64,000 nt of DNA. Origin: Pseudomonadales bacterium. GTDB taxonomy: Bacteria > Pseudomonadota > Gammaproteobacteria > Pseudomonadales > Pseudohongiellaceae. Below are positions 17,424-25,795 of this stretch, piece by piece (the stretch's first letter is position 1; every line of letters starts with the position of its first letter). The DNA is taken from positions 70,227 through 134,226 of the forward strand of contig JACKOJ010000007.1 in assembly GCA_024234325.1 (NCBI GenBank), given 5' to 3'. The translations under genes were made by a program, and so were the position numbers. The notes below the pieces were generated by a model. The model saw nothing but the letters and a program-made list of their open reading frames with translations. It was not told where the DNA came from and made no database searches.

Positions 17424-17448
17424 GGTTATGTAGTTAAACTACAAAACC
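17424..17448. promoter_or_regulatory. second dyad upstream of the aceE -35
   Basis: GGTTATGTAGTT-A-AACTACAAAACC has half-sites matching at 11 of 12 positions. Its core TAGTTAAACTA fits the FadR-subfamily GntR pattern TNGTNNNACNA, the class that includes PdhR. It lies between the ampE stop and the aceE -35, so it could be a regulator site for aceEF or part of the ampDE transcript end. No clean U-tract follows. Confidence 0.45.
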
Positions 17449-17449
17449 G

Positions 17450-18391
17450 TCAGACGACGCCTCCGAACACGGCCAGCAAGGCCAGCGCAGCCACCCAGAG
17501 TACCTGGCTGCGGTCGATCAGGTGCAGCAGATTCTGTGTCTGTGCCCCCATCGCGGCAGGCGACAGCCCCTTGGCCCCACTGTCCATGTCGATGAGTACC
17601 GTGTCGTCATCGTCTTCCGAATCCTGCACCAGCAGGGCCTTGTGCGGCGCCCCGGAGGCCGCCAGCGCACAGTCTGTCACCACGCGCTCAGCACTGCGTG
17701 TCGTGTCCAGCAGATCCTCACGCAGGCAACGGAAGCCGGCGTCAAAATCCCCCGCCAGCGAAAAGGTCAGGGCCAGCAGCCTTGCGGGCACCCATTCCAT
17801 CGCAAACAGCAGGCCGGATGCCCAGCCTGCGGACTCCCACTCGCTCTCGAACATGCGATTGGCCTGCAAGCGGGTCAGGCAATAGTACACCAATGCACCC
17901 GCAGGACCCGCCACAAGATACCAGAACAGCACCGCAAAGAGGCGCTGCAGGCTGTTGCCGGCCAGATAGCGACTGCTCTGCTGATGCAGCGCTTCAAGAT
18001 CGTCCGCACCGTCAAGCTCCACGGTGGAGTGCCATTCCTGCAGCAGCAAATAGGCGGCCTCGTAGTCCCCTTCGCGCCACAGCCGCAGATATTCCGCCGC
18101 CCAGCCCCGCACATTGCGCGGATCGAACAGGCACAGCAGCAGCGCAGCGTGCAGGCAGAAGGTCACCAGACCCAGCACCGCCCCCTTGACCAGCCCCAAC
18201 AGGAACAGCAGGGCCAGCGTCGGCAGCAGCAGGGCCAGCACCAGAAAAACCGTCGCACCACCCCCAACGGAACGGACTCTGGCGTACAGCCACGCTGTCA
18301 GGCCGCGATACCAGTCGTCCCCCGGGAGCACGCGGTCACGGTCCCAGAAGTGGTTGATGGCCAGCGCGGCAAGAATAACGAGAAAAGTCAT
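17450..18391 (-). CDS. ampE: AmpE-like inner-membrane protein
   Basis: Polytopic protein encoded behind ampD in many gammaproteobacteria; proposed to modulate beta-lactamase signalling, biochemical role unclear. 313 residues. The start MTFLVILAALAINHFWD, hydrophobic segments at about 45-85, the conserved FDPRNVRGWAAEYLRLW after them, a segment at about 150-175 and a hydrophobic C-terminus fit the family. It starts 15 bases after ampD, so they form an operon. No chromosomal ampC or ampR is nearby, suggesting a role beyond beta-lactamase induction. Confidence 0.85.
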   Translation of the reverse strand: MTFLVILAALAINHFWDRDRVLPGDDWYRGLTAWLYARVRSVGGGATVFLVLALLLPTLALLFLLGLVKGAVLGLVTFCLHAALLLCLFDPRNVRGWAAEYLRLWREGDYEAAYLLLQEWHSTVELDGADDLEALHQQSSRYLAGNSLQRLFAVLFWYLVAGPAGALVYYCLTRLQANRMFESEWESAGWASGLLFAMEWVPARLLALTFSLAGDFDAGFRCLREDLLDTTRSAERVVTDCALAASGAPHKALLVQDSEDDDDTVLIDMDSGAKGLSPAAMGAQTQNLLHLIDRSQVLWVAALALLAVFGGVV

Positions 18392-18406
18392 GATGGGTGT
18401 CCCGAG

Positions 18407-18946
18407 TCAGCGGCAGCCTTCGCGCAGTCGTTTCCAGTCAAAGCAAGGACCGGGGTCGGTCTTGCGGCCAGGGGCAATATCACTGTGTCCTACAATTCTG
18501 TCCAGGGTAATGCCGGGATACGCTTCCATCAGCAGCCGCGTCACTTCAATCAGGCGCTCGTACTGCCTGTCGGTGAATGCCTCGTCGTCGCAGCCCTCAA
18601 GCTCGACGCCGATTGAAAAATCGTTGCACGCCTCCCGCCCCTGAAAACTGGACTGCCCCGCATGCCAGGCCTTTCTGTCGAAGGGCACAAACTGCGTGAC
18701 GTTGCCCTCGCGATCGATCAGCAGATGGGCAGACACCTTCAGCGACGCGATGTCCCGGAAATACGGGTGTGCCGCGGCATCAAGACGATTGTCAAACAGG
18801 GCCTCGATGTGACCACCGCCATAATGCCCCGGCGGCAGGCTGATATTGTGGATGACCAGCAGATCCACTGCCATGCCATCCGGCCGCTCGCTGCAGTTGG
18901 GAGACGGTCGCTGTCGGGCAACGCTCAAACAACTGTCTACGCTCAA
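18407..18946 (-). CDS. ampD: 1,6-anhydro-N-acetylmuramyl-L-alanine amidase AmpD
   Basis: Cytoplasmic zinc amidase that removes the peptide from recycled anhydro-muropeptides, following import by AmpG. 179 residues. Zinc ligands are present as His33 in LLVIHNISLPPG, His154 in GHSDIAPGRKTDPG and Asp164, in register with the E. coli enzyme. The TTG at 18946 is chosen because GGAGG lies 5 bases upstream and the N-terminus then matches the family length. A shorter ATG 24 codons in would cut the first conserved segment. It is transcribed with ampE and divergently from the retropepsin gene. Confidence 0.95.
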   Translation of the reverse strand: MSVDSCLSVARQRPSPNCSERPDGMAVDLLVIHNISLPPGHYGGGHIEALFDNRLDAAAHPYFRDIASLKVSAHLLIDREGNVTQFVPFDRKAWHAGQSSFQGREACNDFSIGVELEGCDDEAFTDRQYERLIEVTRLLMEAYPGITLDRIVGHSDIAPGRKTDPGPCFDWKRLREGCR

Positions 18947-19101
18947 CCTCGCCTCCCGAAACCGATCACGGCCCCTCGCCTCTAAAGCCGGTCATTCTAT
19001 CCGGCTACGGGCAATCATTCCACGCACAGCTTGCCCCGTCTGTTCATCCGCGAACCGATACGCGATAATTTCCGGCACCCGACATGCCATAGCTGGAGCC
19101 G

Positions 19102-19632
19102 ATGAACGACACCCGACACGCGCACCCCACCCGCCGCACCGGGCAGGTCATGCTGATGATCAGTTTTGCCCTCGGTCTGGGGGTACTGACGATGGTCTTT
19201 GACTCGCTGCTCGGCCAGCGCGAGAACCCGAACCAGAATCCGGTCAGCGAGACGGCGGGCGACGGAAGTGTGCGCGTGGAATTGCGCCGTAACGCCCAGG
19301 GCCACTATGTCGTCACCGGCTTTATCAACGGTGTCCCCAGCCAGTTGCTGCTGGATACAGGGGCCACGGACGTGGTGCTTTCGGAGCAGCTTGCCCGCAG
19401 AGCTGGCCTGGAGGCCGGCTATCCGACACGGGCGATGACGGCCAATGGGCCGGTGACAGTATATTCGGCGGTGCTGGACGAACTGCGCATCGGGGATATC
19501 ACCCTGCAGCAGGTGCCCGCCAGCATCAACCCGGCAATGCAGGGCGACGCCGTCCTGCTGGGCATGAGTGCCCTCAAACACATTGAATTCACCCAGCGCG
19601 GCGACTCCCTGACGCTGCGCCATATCCCCTGA
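19102..19632 (+). CDS. membrane-anchored retropepsin-like aspartic protease
   Basis: Member of the bacterial clan AA family often annotated as TIGR02281 retropepsin-like proteases; physiological substrate not known. 176 residues: short cytoplasmic N-terminus, one membrane segment (about 15-33), then a single protease domain with the active-site triad DTGAT at 85-89 and the hydrophobic-Gly partner VLLGMSALKH near the end. One domain implies a homodimer, as in retroviral protease. The domain should face the periplasm. nadC starts 22 bases downstream, so co-transcription is likely. Confidence 0.85.
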   Translation: MNDTRHAHPTRRTGQVMLMISFALGLGVLTMVFDSLLGQRENPNQNPVSETAGDGSVRVELRRNAQGHYVVTGFINGVPSQLLLDTGATDVVLSEQLARRAGLEAGYPTRAMTANGPVTVYSAVLDELRIGDITLQQVPASINPAMQGDAVLLGMSALKHIEFTQRGDSLTLRHIP

Positions 19633-19654
19633 TTCCCGGCAGGTTTTCACGCGT

Positions 19655-20509
19655 ATGAATCCAGACATTGCACTCCCTTCCGATATTGCCGCTCATGTTG
19701 CCTTTGCCCTGAACGAGGATGTCGGTTCCGGCGATATCAGCGCCCGCCTGATCCCCGCAGGCACACAGGCGCAGGCCACCGTGTACTGCCGCGAAGAAGC
19801 CGTCCTGTGTGGCACGCCCTGGGTGAACGAGGTCTTTCACCAGGTCGATGCCTCGGTGCAGGTGGAGTGGTTTGCCCGGGACGGCGATGCCATCGGCAAG
19901 GATCAGGCACTGTTCAAGGCAGTCGGTGATGCCCGCGCCCTGCTGACCGCCGAACGCTGTGCGCTGAACTATCTGCAGACACTTTCCGGCACCGCCACGC
20001 TGTCACGTCACTACGCAGCGCAGGTGGCACACACAGCGGTGACGCTGCTGGACACGCGCAAGACCATCCCCGGTCTGCGCACTGCCCAGAAATACGCGGT
20101 CAGAGTCGGCGGCTGCCACAACCACCGCATGGGGCTGTACGACGCCTTTCTGATCAAGGAAAACCACATCAGTGCCTGCGGCTCCATCAGTGCAGCAGTC
20201 GAGGCTGCACGCCAACTGCATGCCGACAGGCCGGTAGAAGTGGAGGTGGAGAATCTCGACCAGTTGCGCGAAGCCCTCTGTGCCCGCGCCGAAATCATCA
20301 TGCTGGACAATTTCTCTTTGGCGTTAATGCAGGAGGCGGTCGCCCTGAACGCAGGGCAGGCAAAACTGGAGGCCTCCGGCGGCATCAACCAGCAGACGCT
20401 CGTGCCGATTGCGGAGACCGGTGTAGACTATATTTCCATCGGCGCCCTGACCAAGGATTGCCGTGCCGTCGATTTATCCATGCTGTTCAGTCAGGAGGAC
20501 ACACGATGA
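19655..20509 (+). CDS. nadC: nicotinate-nucleotide pyrophosphorylase (quinolinate phosphoribosyltransferase)
   Basis: Converts quinolinate and PRPP to nicotinate mononucleotide in de novo NAD synthesis. 284 residues. Seen are LNEDVGSGDISARLI at the N-terminus, the TRKTIPGLRTAQKYAV substrate loop, GGCHNHRMGLYDAFLIKENH in the barrel, and EASGGINQQTL plus the YISIGALTK end motif binding phosphate. Its stop overlaps the start of the next gene by 4 bases (ATGA), showing translational coupling to an unrelated nuclease gene. Confidence 0.97.
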   Translation: MNPDIALPSDIAAHVAFALNEDVGSGDISARLIPAGTQAQATVYCREEAVLCGTPWVNEVFHQVDASVQVEWFARDGDAIGKDQALFKAVGDARALLTAERCALNYLQTLSGTATLSRHYAAQVAHTAVTLLDTRKTIPGLRTAQKYAVRVGGCHNHRMGLYDAFLIKENHISACGSISAAVEAARQLHADRPVEVEVENLDQLREALCARAEIIMLDNFSLALMQEAVALNAGQAKLEASGGINQQTLVPIAETGVDYISIGALTKDCRAVDLSMLFSQEDTR

Positions 20510-21210
20510 AACGACCGACCCTGCGATCACGGCTGGCTTGCCTGGGGGCCGGGCTTGGGCTGAGCCTTGCCGGCGCGCAGGCCCTCGCGCACCCGGGACC
20601 GCTGGATCAGAACGGCGGCCACTACGATGGCAATTCCTACCACTGCCACACGAATGACTGCGAGATGCCGGATACTTTTTCCCGCACCGGGCGCGACAGT
20701 TTTTTCTTCGATCCGCGCAGCCGCGACAAATTCTTCAACGAGATTGACTGGTCATACGACGAGGACTTCGACGGTGACTGCCAGAACACCCGCAACGAAA
20801 TCCTGGTGGCCACCAGCCGCGCCCCGGTTCGCTACACCAATCCGCGCAACTGCGAGGTCCGCACCGGCGAATGGTTTGATGAATACACGGGCAAGAGTTT
20901 CACCGTGGCTGCGCAGATCGACCTCGACCACATCATCCCGCCGCGCTACGCGCACAATCAGGGCGGCGATCAGTGGCCTGCGCAGAAGAAGATCGCCTTT
21001 GCCAACGACCCGATGAATCTGCTGCTGACAGAGCGCAGTGAAATTCGCCGCAAGGCTGAGCGTGGGCCGTCGCGCTACCTGCCGCGCGAGGAATATCGCT
21101 GTGACTATGTCAGGCAATGGCTGGCGATTGCAGAGAAGTACGATCTGCGCCTGAACAACACCGATCGCAACCGCATCACCGTGATCCTGCGCGACTGCGA
21201 CACGCAGTAA
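20506..21210 (+). CDS. exported HNH-family nuclease with a His-rich N-terminus
   Basis: Start chosen at ATG 20506, with AGGAGG 7 bases upstream; 234 residues. Signal peptide 1-28 (cleavage after AQALA). The mature N-terminus is His/Cys-rich (HPGPLDQNGGHYDG then YHCHTNDC), like a YHYH metal-binding segment. The nuclease part has DCQNTRNEILVATS, the HNH core DLDHIIPPRYAH (Asp141-His142) and FANDPMNLLL (165-174), a pattern of secreted DUF1524/HNH nucleases. A role in nutrient scavenging from extracellular DNA or in biofilm matrix turnover is inference. It overlaps nadC by 4 bases and ends before a strong terminator. Confidence 0.8.
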   Translation: MKRPTLRSRLACLGAGLGLSLAGAQALAHPGPLDQNGGHYDGNSYHCHTNDCEMPDTFSRTGRDSFFFDPRSRDKFFNEIDWSYDEDFDGDCQNTRNEILVATSRAPVRYTNPRNCEVRTGEWFDEYTGKSFTVAAQIDLDHIIPPRYAHNQGGDQWPAQKKIAFANDPMNLLLTERSEIRRKAERGPSRYLPREEYRCDYVRQWLAIAEKYDLRLNNTDRNRITVILRDCDTQ

Positions 21211-21226
21211 GGGCGGAATTGCGGAC

Positions 21227-21257
21227 AAAAAAAAGGCCCTCTGAAGGGCCTTTTTTT
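21227..21257. terminator. bidirectional terminator
   Basis: AGGCCCT-CTGA-AGGGCCT flanked by eight A's and seven T's, placed between the convergent nuclease and cytochrome c genes. It can serve both directions. Confidence 0.93.
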
Positions 21258-21272
21258 ATCTGTGCATCAAAC

Positions 21273-21674
21273 TTAGCTGGCGGGCTCGACGTTCACGTCG
21301 CCCATCACACCGCCGTAATACTGCAGACGGGCATCCCCTGCCGGGAAACCGGTGATCTGCAGAACATAGGCCATAATGTCCTCGTACTCATTGTCCAGCA
21401 GCGCGCCGGGCTTGTCCGCGGGCATGGCGCTCATGATCTGCTCGAACAGGTACTGCAGGGGCTGGCCTCTCCAGGTCTGGAACACAGTCTTGTAGAAATC
21501 CGCGTTGTGGCAGGTGGAGCAGTTCTGCTCGAACATTGCCTTTCCGGATTCTGCCTGTTCAGCCGTGTAGATACCGTCCGCCAGGGAAGTAGGCGCTGCG
21601 CCTGCATCGGCAGCGGCGAAGGTCGCCAGGGCCATGGTCATGAAAGAGGCGGTGAAGAATCTTGCTGTTTTCAT
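21273..21674 (-). CDS. small exported c-type cytochrome
   Basis: Start at ATG 21674, because the protein then begins with a signal peptide (MKTARFFTAS... to about AGA at 26). The longer upstream frame has no signal and is rejected. 133 residues with one heme site CSTCH (52-56) and a likely axial Met84 in MSAMPADKPG, the class I cytochrome c fold. The mature protein of about 105 residues resembles the cytochrome c domain of exported electron carriers. No partner oxidase or dehydrogenase is next to it, so its electron donor and acceptor are unknown. Confidence 0.82.
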   Translation of the reverse strand: MKTARFFTASFMTMALATFAAADAGAAPTSLADGIYTAEQAESGKAMFEQNCSTCHNADFYKTVFQTWRGQPLQYLFEQIMSAMPADKPGALLDNEYEDIMAYVLQITGFPAGDARLQYYGGVMGDVNVEPAS

Positions 21675-21898
21675 ATCGGAACACTCCGGCACATAGTGTG
21701 CTGCTGTAATTACAATTCCTACGGTTCTCATTCTGTGCAGTGCTGGCTGAATGCCACCTGAACACCGCAGGGATCTCCATGACACAGTGGGGCTAGCCAC
21801 GCGTCCAGTCCCGGCGCCTACCGCCTCAGATCACGTAAAAGCGGGCTACCTTAAACCAGCGGCCTGCATTAATCAAGCAGACCCGGCCAGGGCCACAC

Positions 21899-22672
21899 TC
21901 AGACCTCTCCGGTCTTGTAAGGCGCACTGACTGTACCGATCAGGGTGCCGTCCGTATCGAAGATCAGGAGAATATTGCGGTAGCGCGAGGTAAGGGCGAG
22001 ATAGCGAAAATCCTCTCGCGAGCCATTGGCATCCCCGAGCACTCGTTCGACTCCTGACCGCATATCGGGAAACGCCTGCATGATCTGATCGATGTCCAGA
22101 GAAGACCCGAAGACCTCGGACAAATGCTCACTCAGGGGACGATAGAGCTCCGCCTGCTCGTGCGGAGGAATGCGGTCCTGCTCCAGGCGTTGCTCAAACC
22201 GTTGCAGGGCCTCGCCGGCCACCGGCTTTTCCACATACACAAACACGGGATGGGATACCCCGAAACGGTCGAGCATTTGCAGATCAACGCCCTGGCTTGT
22301 CAGCGCGGCGGCGGGGACGGTGTAGAAGCTGGAATCAAGAAAGGCCACTGCCACCGGGCGCTGCTCATAGATGGCCCGGATTCCCCAGAGCAAGGCAGCC
22401 ACCTGGATCAGCACCACGACCCCGAGGTCCATGGCCAGCTCACGCCGCGACTTTGCCGGATTAAAAATGATCAGCGTGATAAGCGGGCCCAGCACCAGGT
22501 CTACCGCAGCGACCAGGCGCAGGCCCTGCCAGCCGCCAGAGGCGGAAAAGTAGGGGCTGGGATACCAGAACAGCAGCAGGATGCCGACCAGCAACGCGAA
22601 GACGCTTAAGCTGCCGAGAAAATGCAGGCCTGCCGCTGTATGGCGACGACGAACTGTTGGCACAGGAAGCAT
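21899..22672 (-). CDS. TfpX/TfpZ family type IV pilin accessory protein
   Basis: Inner-membrane protein of the family found beside certain pilin genes in Pseudomonas and Moraxella-like bacteria, where it helps surface assembly of its cognate pilin. 257 residues. Family traits: AAGLHFLGSLSVFALLVGIL, LLFWYPSPYF, a conserved VDLVLGPLITLIIFNP segment (about 55-70), and a soluble C-terminal half. It starts 40 bases after the second pilin gene, on the same strand. Proximity to two pilins suggests it serves one or both of them. Confidence 0.82.
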   Translation of the reverse strand: MLPVPTVRRRHTAAGLHFLGSLSVFALLVGILLLFWYPSPYFSASGGWQGLRLVAAVDLVLGPLITLIIFNPAKSRRELAMDLGVVVLIQVAALLWGIRAIYEQRPVAVAFLDSSFYTVPAAALTSQGVDLQMLDRFGVSHPVFVYVEKPVAGEALQRFEQRLEQDRIPPHEQAELYRPLSEHLSEVFGSSLDIDQIMQAFPDMRSGVERVLGDANGSREDFRYLALTSRYRNILLIFDTDGTLIGTVSAPYKTGEV

Positions 22673-22712
22673 CAGTCCAGACTGTTATGCACGGCGCAAA
22701 TACCGGGATCGA

Positions 22713-23126
22713 TCAGCACAAACCAACACCGATGCAGGTACCACCTTCGGTCCATTGAATCGGCACAGTGAGCGAGGGAGTAAGAGTGTAGGTATGGTTA
22801 CTGACATCCGCTGTCCCGGTGGCAATAATGACGCCGTCCGTCACGGTTGCCGATGCCAGCCAGCCCGATGCTGCCGCAGTAGGAGGAATGCCATTGGAGC
22901 CGGCATCAACACCCGCCAGCGCCGTGACGCGACCACTCTGAATCGCGAGTCCAAGTGCCGTTTTGTAGGGAGTCGTCGCCAGGATGACCTCACTGAAGCG
23001 GGCGCGCTCAGTGTAAGTCTGGTAAGCGGGAAGAGCCACCGCAGCGAGGATGCCAATGATCGCGACGACGATCATGAGTTCAATGAGGGTAAACCCGTCT
23101 GTCTGTCGCTTGAGTATCATGCGCAT
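22713..23126 (-). CDS. type IV pilin, second copy
   Basis: Major-type pilin of 137 residues. Leader MRMILKRQTDG is cut by PilD before Phe12; then FTLIELMIVVAIIGILAAVA with Glu5 of the mature chain (Glu16). The C-terminus has a disulfide-loop pair in GGTCIGVGLC. It shares AYQTYTERARFSEVILATTPYK-like spacing with the upstream pilin, so the two arose by duplication, but the variable C-terminal half has diverged. The leader is longer and more basic than that of the first pilin. It could be an alternative major pilin or a silent variant. Confidence 0.93.
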   Translation of the reverse strand: MRMILKRQTDGFTLIELMIVVAIIGILAAVALPAYQTYTERARFSEVILATTPYKTALGLAIQSGRVTALAGVDAGSNGIPPTAAASGWLASATVTDGVIIATGTADVSNHTYTLTPSLTVPIQWTEGGTCIGVGLC

Positions 23127-23191
23127 CGCCCCACTGAGTCAGAAATTCTTGGTTTTTATGTCGTCGTTCTGTACCAGGATTGTGCAGCATT

Positions 23192-23219
23192 TGCCGTGAG
23201 GCCATGAGGCCTCACGGCA
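23192..23219. terminator. strong hairpin between the two pilin genes
   Basis: TGCCGTGAGGCC-ATGA-GGCCTCACGGCA is a perfect 12-bp stem with a 4-base loop, 10 bases after the pilA stop. No U-tract follows on the minus strand. It therefore more likely protects the abundant pilA mRNA and lowers read-through into the second pilin than fully terminates. Confidence 0.6.
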
Positions 23220-23228
23220 GGTGTGCCA

Positions 23229-23639
23229 TTAGCACACACCAGCAGCCAGACAGGTACCAGTAGTGGTCCACTGAATGGGGGCAGTCACACCGTTCGGAGT
23301 CAGAATGTATGTGAAGCTGCCTACGCTTGCTGCACCAGTTGCAGTAATCACGCCATCAGTTACAGCAACTGAAGCCACTTCACCACTTGCACCCGCAGCG
23401 GCTGGAATACCGTTGGAGCCCGCGTCGGCATCAGCCAGAGCCGCGATTCGGCCAGTCTGCGCTGCCACTTCAAATGCGCTCTTGTACGGAGTAGTGGCCA
23501 GCACTACTTCGGAGAACGCTGCACGCTGAGTATAGGTCTGGTATGCGGGCAGCGCCACGGCTGCCAGAATGCCGATGATGGCTACTACGATCATCAATTC
23601 GATCAGAGTGAAGCCTTTTTGTGCCTTGGATTGAGTCAT
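23229..23639 (-). CDS. pilA: type IV pilin, major subunit candidate
   Basis: Structural subunit of type IVa pili. Start at ATG 23639 (AGGAG upstream); a 100-codon upstream extension is rejected. 136 residues: leader MTQSKAQKG, cleavage before Phe10, mature N-terminal helix FTLIELMIVVAIIGILAAVA with Glu5 (Glu14), then a small Ala/Gly/Thr-rich globular domain and the C-terminal cysteine pair in GTCLAAGVC. It is divergent from pilBCD as in Pseudomonas. It precedes a paralogous pilin and TfpX, and is followed by a 12-bp hairpin. A possible sigma-54 promoter lies 97-112 bases upstream. Confidence 0.96.
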   Translation of the reverse strand: MTQSKAQKGFTLIELMIVVAIIGILAAVALPAYQTYTQRAAFSEVVLATTPYKSAFEVAAQTGRIAALADADAGSNGIPAAAGASGEVASVAVTDGVITATGAASVGSFTYILTPNGVTAPIQWTTTGTCLAAGVC

Positions 23640-23735
23640 TGCAAATCTCCTGTTTGAAGGATGTTTTATCGAGTTGAGAAGCCGGGTTAGGTTCTTATCA
23701 TTCGCCGCCTTGATGGAAACGGTTATGCCTAACAG

Positions 23736-23751
23736 TACACATGACGTGCCA
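23736..23751 (-). promoter_or_regulatory. possible sigma-54 promoter of pilA
   Basis: Minus strand TGGCAC-GTCAT-GTGTA: the -24 half is perfect, but the -12 half departs from TTGCA and lacks its GC pair. pilA promoters are PilR/sigma-54 dependent in Pseudomonas, and the position fits. The rest of the 382-base gap between pilA and pilB (23640-24021) shows no gene. Confidence 0.35.
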
Positions 23752-24021
23752 GATTTTTTGCCCACCCCACGGCAGCTTCGCAACATGATGATTTTAAATG
23801 GTTTTTTAATGTGACCATTTCGAGTCGATTTTGAACTGTTAAGCTGTTCACAAAACGACCGCCACCCCCGACTGACAAATTTTGTCAGTTCCAGACGCAA
23901 TACGGCCAGCTCGCACCGTTTGTGTCTTCCCGACTTCACCGCCCTCTGTACCCCGCCTGCGCGCGACTGCCTGGCGATATCGCCGCTGTAAGACCCACAG
24001 GCGATGATCTATACTCGCCTC

Positions 24022-25761
24022 ATGAATGAACAGCCGCCCACACGGCAGCGGACAACGCACTCCATGCAGAAGAACATCACAGGACTGGCCAAGCGCCTGG
24101 TCTCGGTCGGCATCCTCTCGGAGACCCAGGCCGAGGAATCATTGCGGGTGGCCCGGAGGGACAAGATTCCCTTCGTGACGCATCTGGTGAAGAACCGCAT
24201 TGCTGAGGGACATCGCATCGCGATTGCGGCATCTGCGGAGTTCGGCGCCCCCCTGATGGACCTGGAGGCCTTCGACCTGACACTGTGCCCGAAAGAACTG
24301 GTGGACCCGAAGCTGCTGCGCAAGCACCGCGTGCTCCCTCTGTACAAGCGCGCCAACCGCCTCTATCTGGCGATGTCCGACCCGACCAATATCACTGCCA
24401 TCGACGAGGTGAAGTTCCATACCGGGCTGCCCACCGATGTGGTGATCGTTGACGAAACAAAACTCTCGCCCGCCATCGACCACTTTATCGAACAGATGGA
24501 GGGGGGCAGCTCTCTTCTGGGGGCCCTGGACGACGCTGATCTCGAACACCTCAACGTCGAGGTCGAGGAAAACGAGGAGGGCGAGGCCAATACCGATGCT
24601 GTTGACGAGACCCCCATCGTGCGTTTCGTCAACAAGATCCTGCTGGACGCCATCCGCAGCGGCGCATCCGATATTCACTTTGAGCCCTACGAAAAGATCT
24701 ACCGCATCCGCGTCCGCGGCGACGGCATTCTGCGCGAGGTGGCGCGCCCTCCCGTCAACATCGGCTCGCGCATCGCCTCACGACTGAAAATCATGTCGCA
24801 GATGGATATCTCCGAGCGCCGCCTGCCCCAGGATGGGCGCATCAAGATGAAGCTGTCGCGCACCCGGGCCATCGACTTTCGCGTCAACACCCTGCCCACA
24901 CTCTGGGGTGAAAAGGTGGTGCTGCGAATTCTGGACCCGAGCAGTGCCAAAATGGGCATCGACGCCCTGGGCTATGAAGAAGACCAGAAAGCCCTGTTCC
25001 TGCAGAGCCTCAACAGGAGCCAGGGCATGATCCTGGTGACCGGACCAACGGGCAGCGGCAAGACCGTCTCCCTGTACACGGGACTGAATATCCTCAACAC
25101 CCCGGAAACCAATATCTCCACCGCCGAAGACCCGGTGGAAATCAACCTGGAAGGGGTCAACCAGGTGGCGGTGAATCCCCGCGTCGGCCTGAGCTTTGCC
25201 AGCGCCCTCAGAGCCTTCCTGCGCCAGGACCCGGATGTGATCATGGTGGGGGAAATCCGCGATCTGGAGACCGCCGAAATTGCCATCAAGGCGGCGCAGA
25301 CAGGCCACCTTGTGCTCTCGACACTGCATACCAACAGCGCGCCGGAAACCCTGACCCGACTGCGCAATATGGGCGTTCCGTCCTACAACCTGGCCACCTC
25401 GGTCAGCCTGATCATTGCCCAGCGTCTGTGTCGCCGCCTGTGCACCTATTGTCGCAAGCCGGCGGAGCTGTCCGAGCATGTGCTGCTGGAGGCAGGGTTT
25501 ACCAGGGAAGAGATTCCGGAACTGACCCTGTTCGCACCGGTGGGCTGTCAGGCGTGCACGGACGGCTACAAGGGCCGTGTCGGAATCTATGAAGTGGTTC
25601 CTGTTACAGACGGCATCGCCCGTATTATCATGCAGGACGGCAATTCCATCGATATTGCTGACGAGGCCCAGAAAGAGGGTTTCAACACACTGCGGCAGTC
25701 CGCGCTGAGAAAAGTGGCCAGTGGCCTGACCAGCCTGGACGAGATCAATCGCGTGATCTGA
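24022..25761 (+). CDS. pilB: type IV pilus extension ATPase PilB
   Basis: Hexameric cytoplasmic ATPase that drives pilus polymerisation with PilC. About 579 residues from ATG 24022. ATG 24004 and 24064 are alternatives and none has a convincing ribosome site; MQKNITGLAKRL at 24064 also resembles a family start. Seen are the N1 domain, Walker A GPTGSGKT (about 341-348), the Asp box TAEDPVEI, Walker B IMVGEIRD, the His box, and a four-cysteine zinc site (CRRLCTYC and GCQAC near the C-terminus) typical of PilB/GspE. It is the first gene of pilB-pilC-pilD-coaE-yacG. Confidence 0.97.
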   Translation: MNEQPPTRQRTTHSMQKNITGLAKRLVSVGILSETQAEESLRVARRDKIPFVTHLVKNRIAEGHRIAIAASAEFGAPLMDLEAFDLTLCPKELVDPKLLRKHRVLPLYKRANRLYLAMSDPTNITAIDEVKFHTGLPTDVVIVDETKLSPAIDHFIEQMEGGSSLLGALDDADLEHLNVEVEENEEGEANTDAVDETPIVRFVNKILLDAIRSGASDIHFEPYEKIYRIRVRGDGILREVARPPVNIGSRIASRLKIMSQMDISERRLPQDGRIKMKLSRTRAIDFRVNTLPTLWGEKVVLRILDPSSAKMGIDALGYEEDQKALFLQSLNRSQGMILVTGPTGSGKTVSLYTGLNILNTPETNISTAEDPVEINLEGVNQVAVNPRVGLSFASALRAFLRQDPDVIMVGEIRDLETAEIAIKAAQTGHLVLSTLHTNSAPETLTRLRNMGVPSYNLATSVSLIIAQRLCRRLCTYCRKPAELSEHVLLEAGFTREEIPELTLFAPVGCQACTDGYKGRVGIYEVVPVTDGIARIIMQDGNSIDIADEAQKEGFNTLRQSALRKVASGLTSLDEINRVI

Positions 25762-25795
25762 GGGATACAGGACTCTATTTTTCACGAGGCGCCAT

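Noticed and set aside
23640..23939. 100-codon N-terminal extension of pilA
   Set aside because: It would bury the prepilin leader; the ATG at 23639 has its own ribosome site and gives a standard leader.
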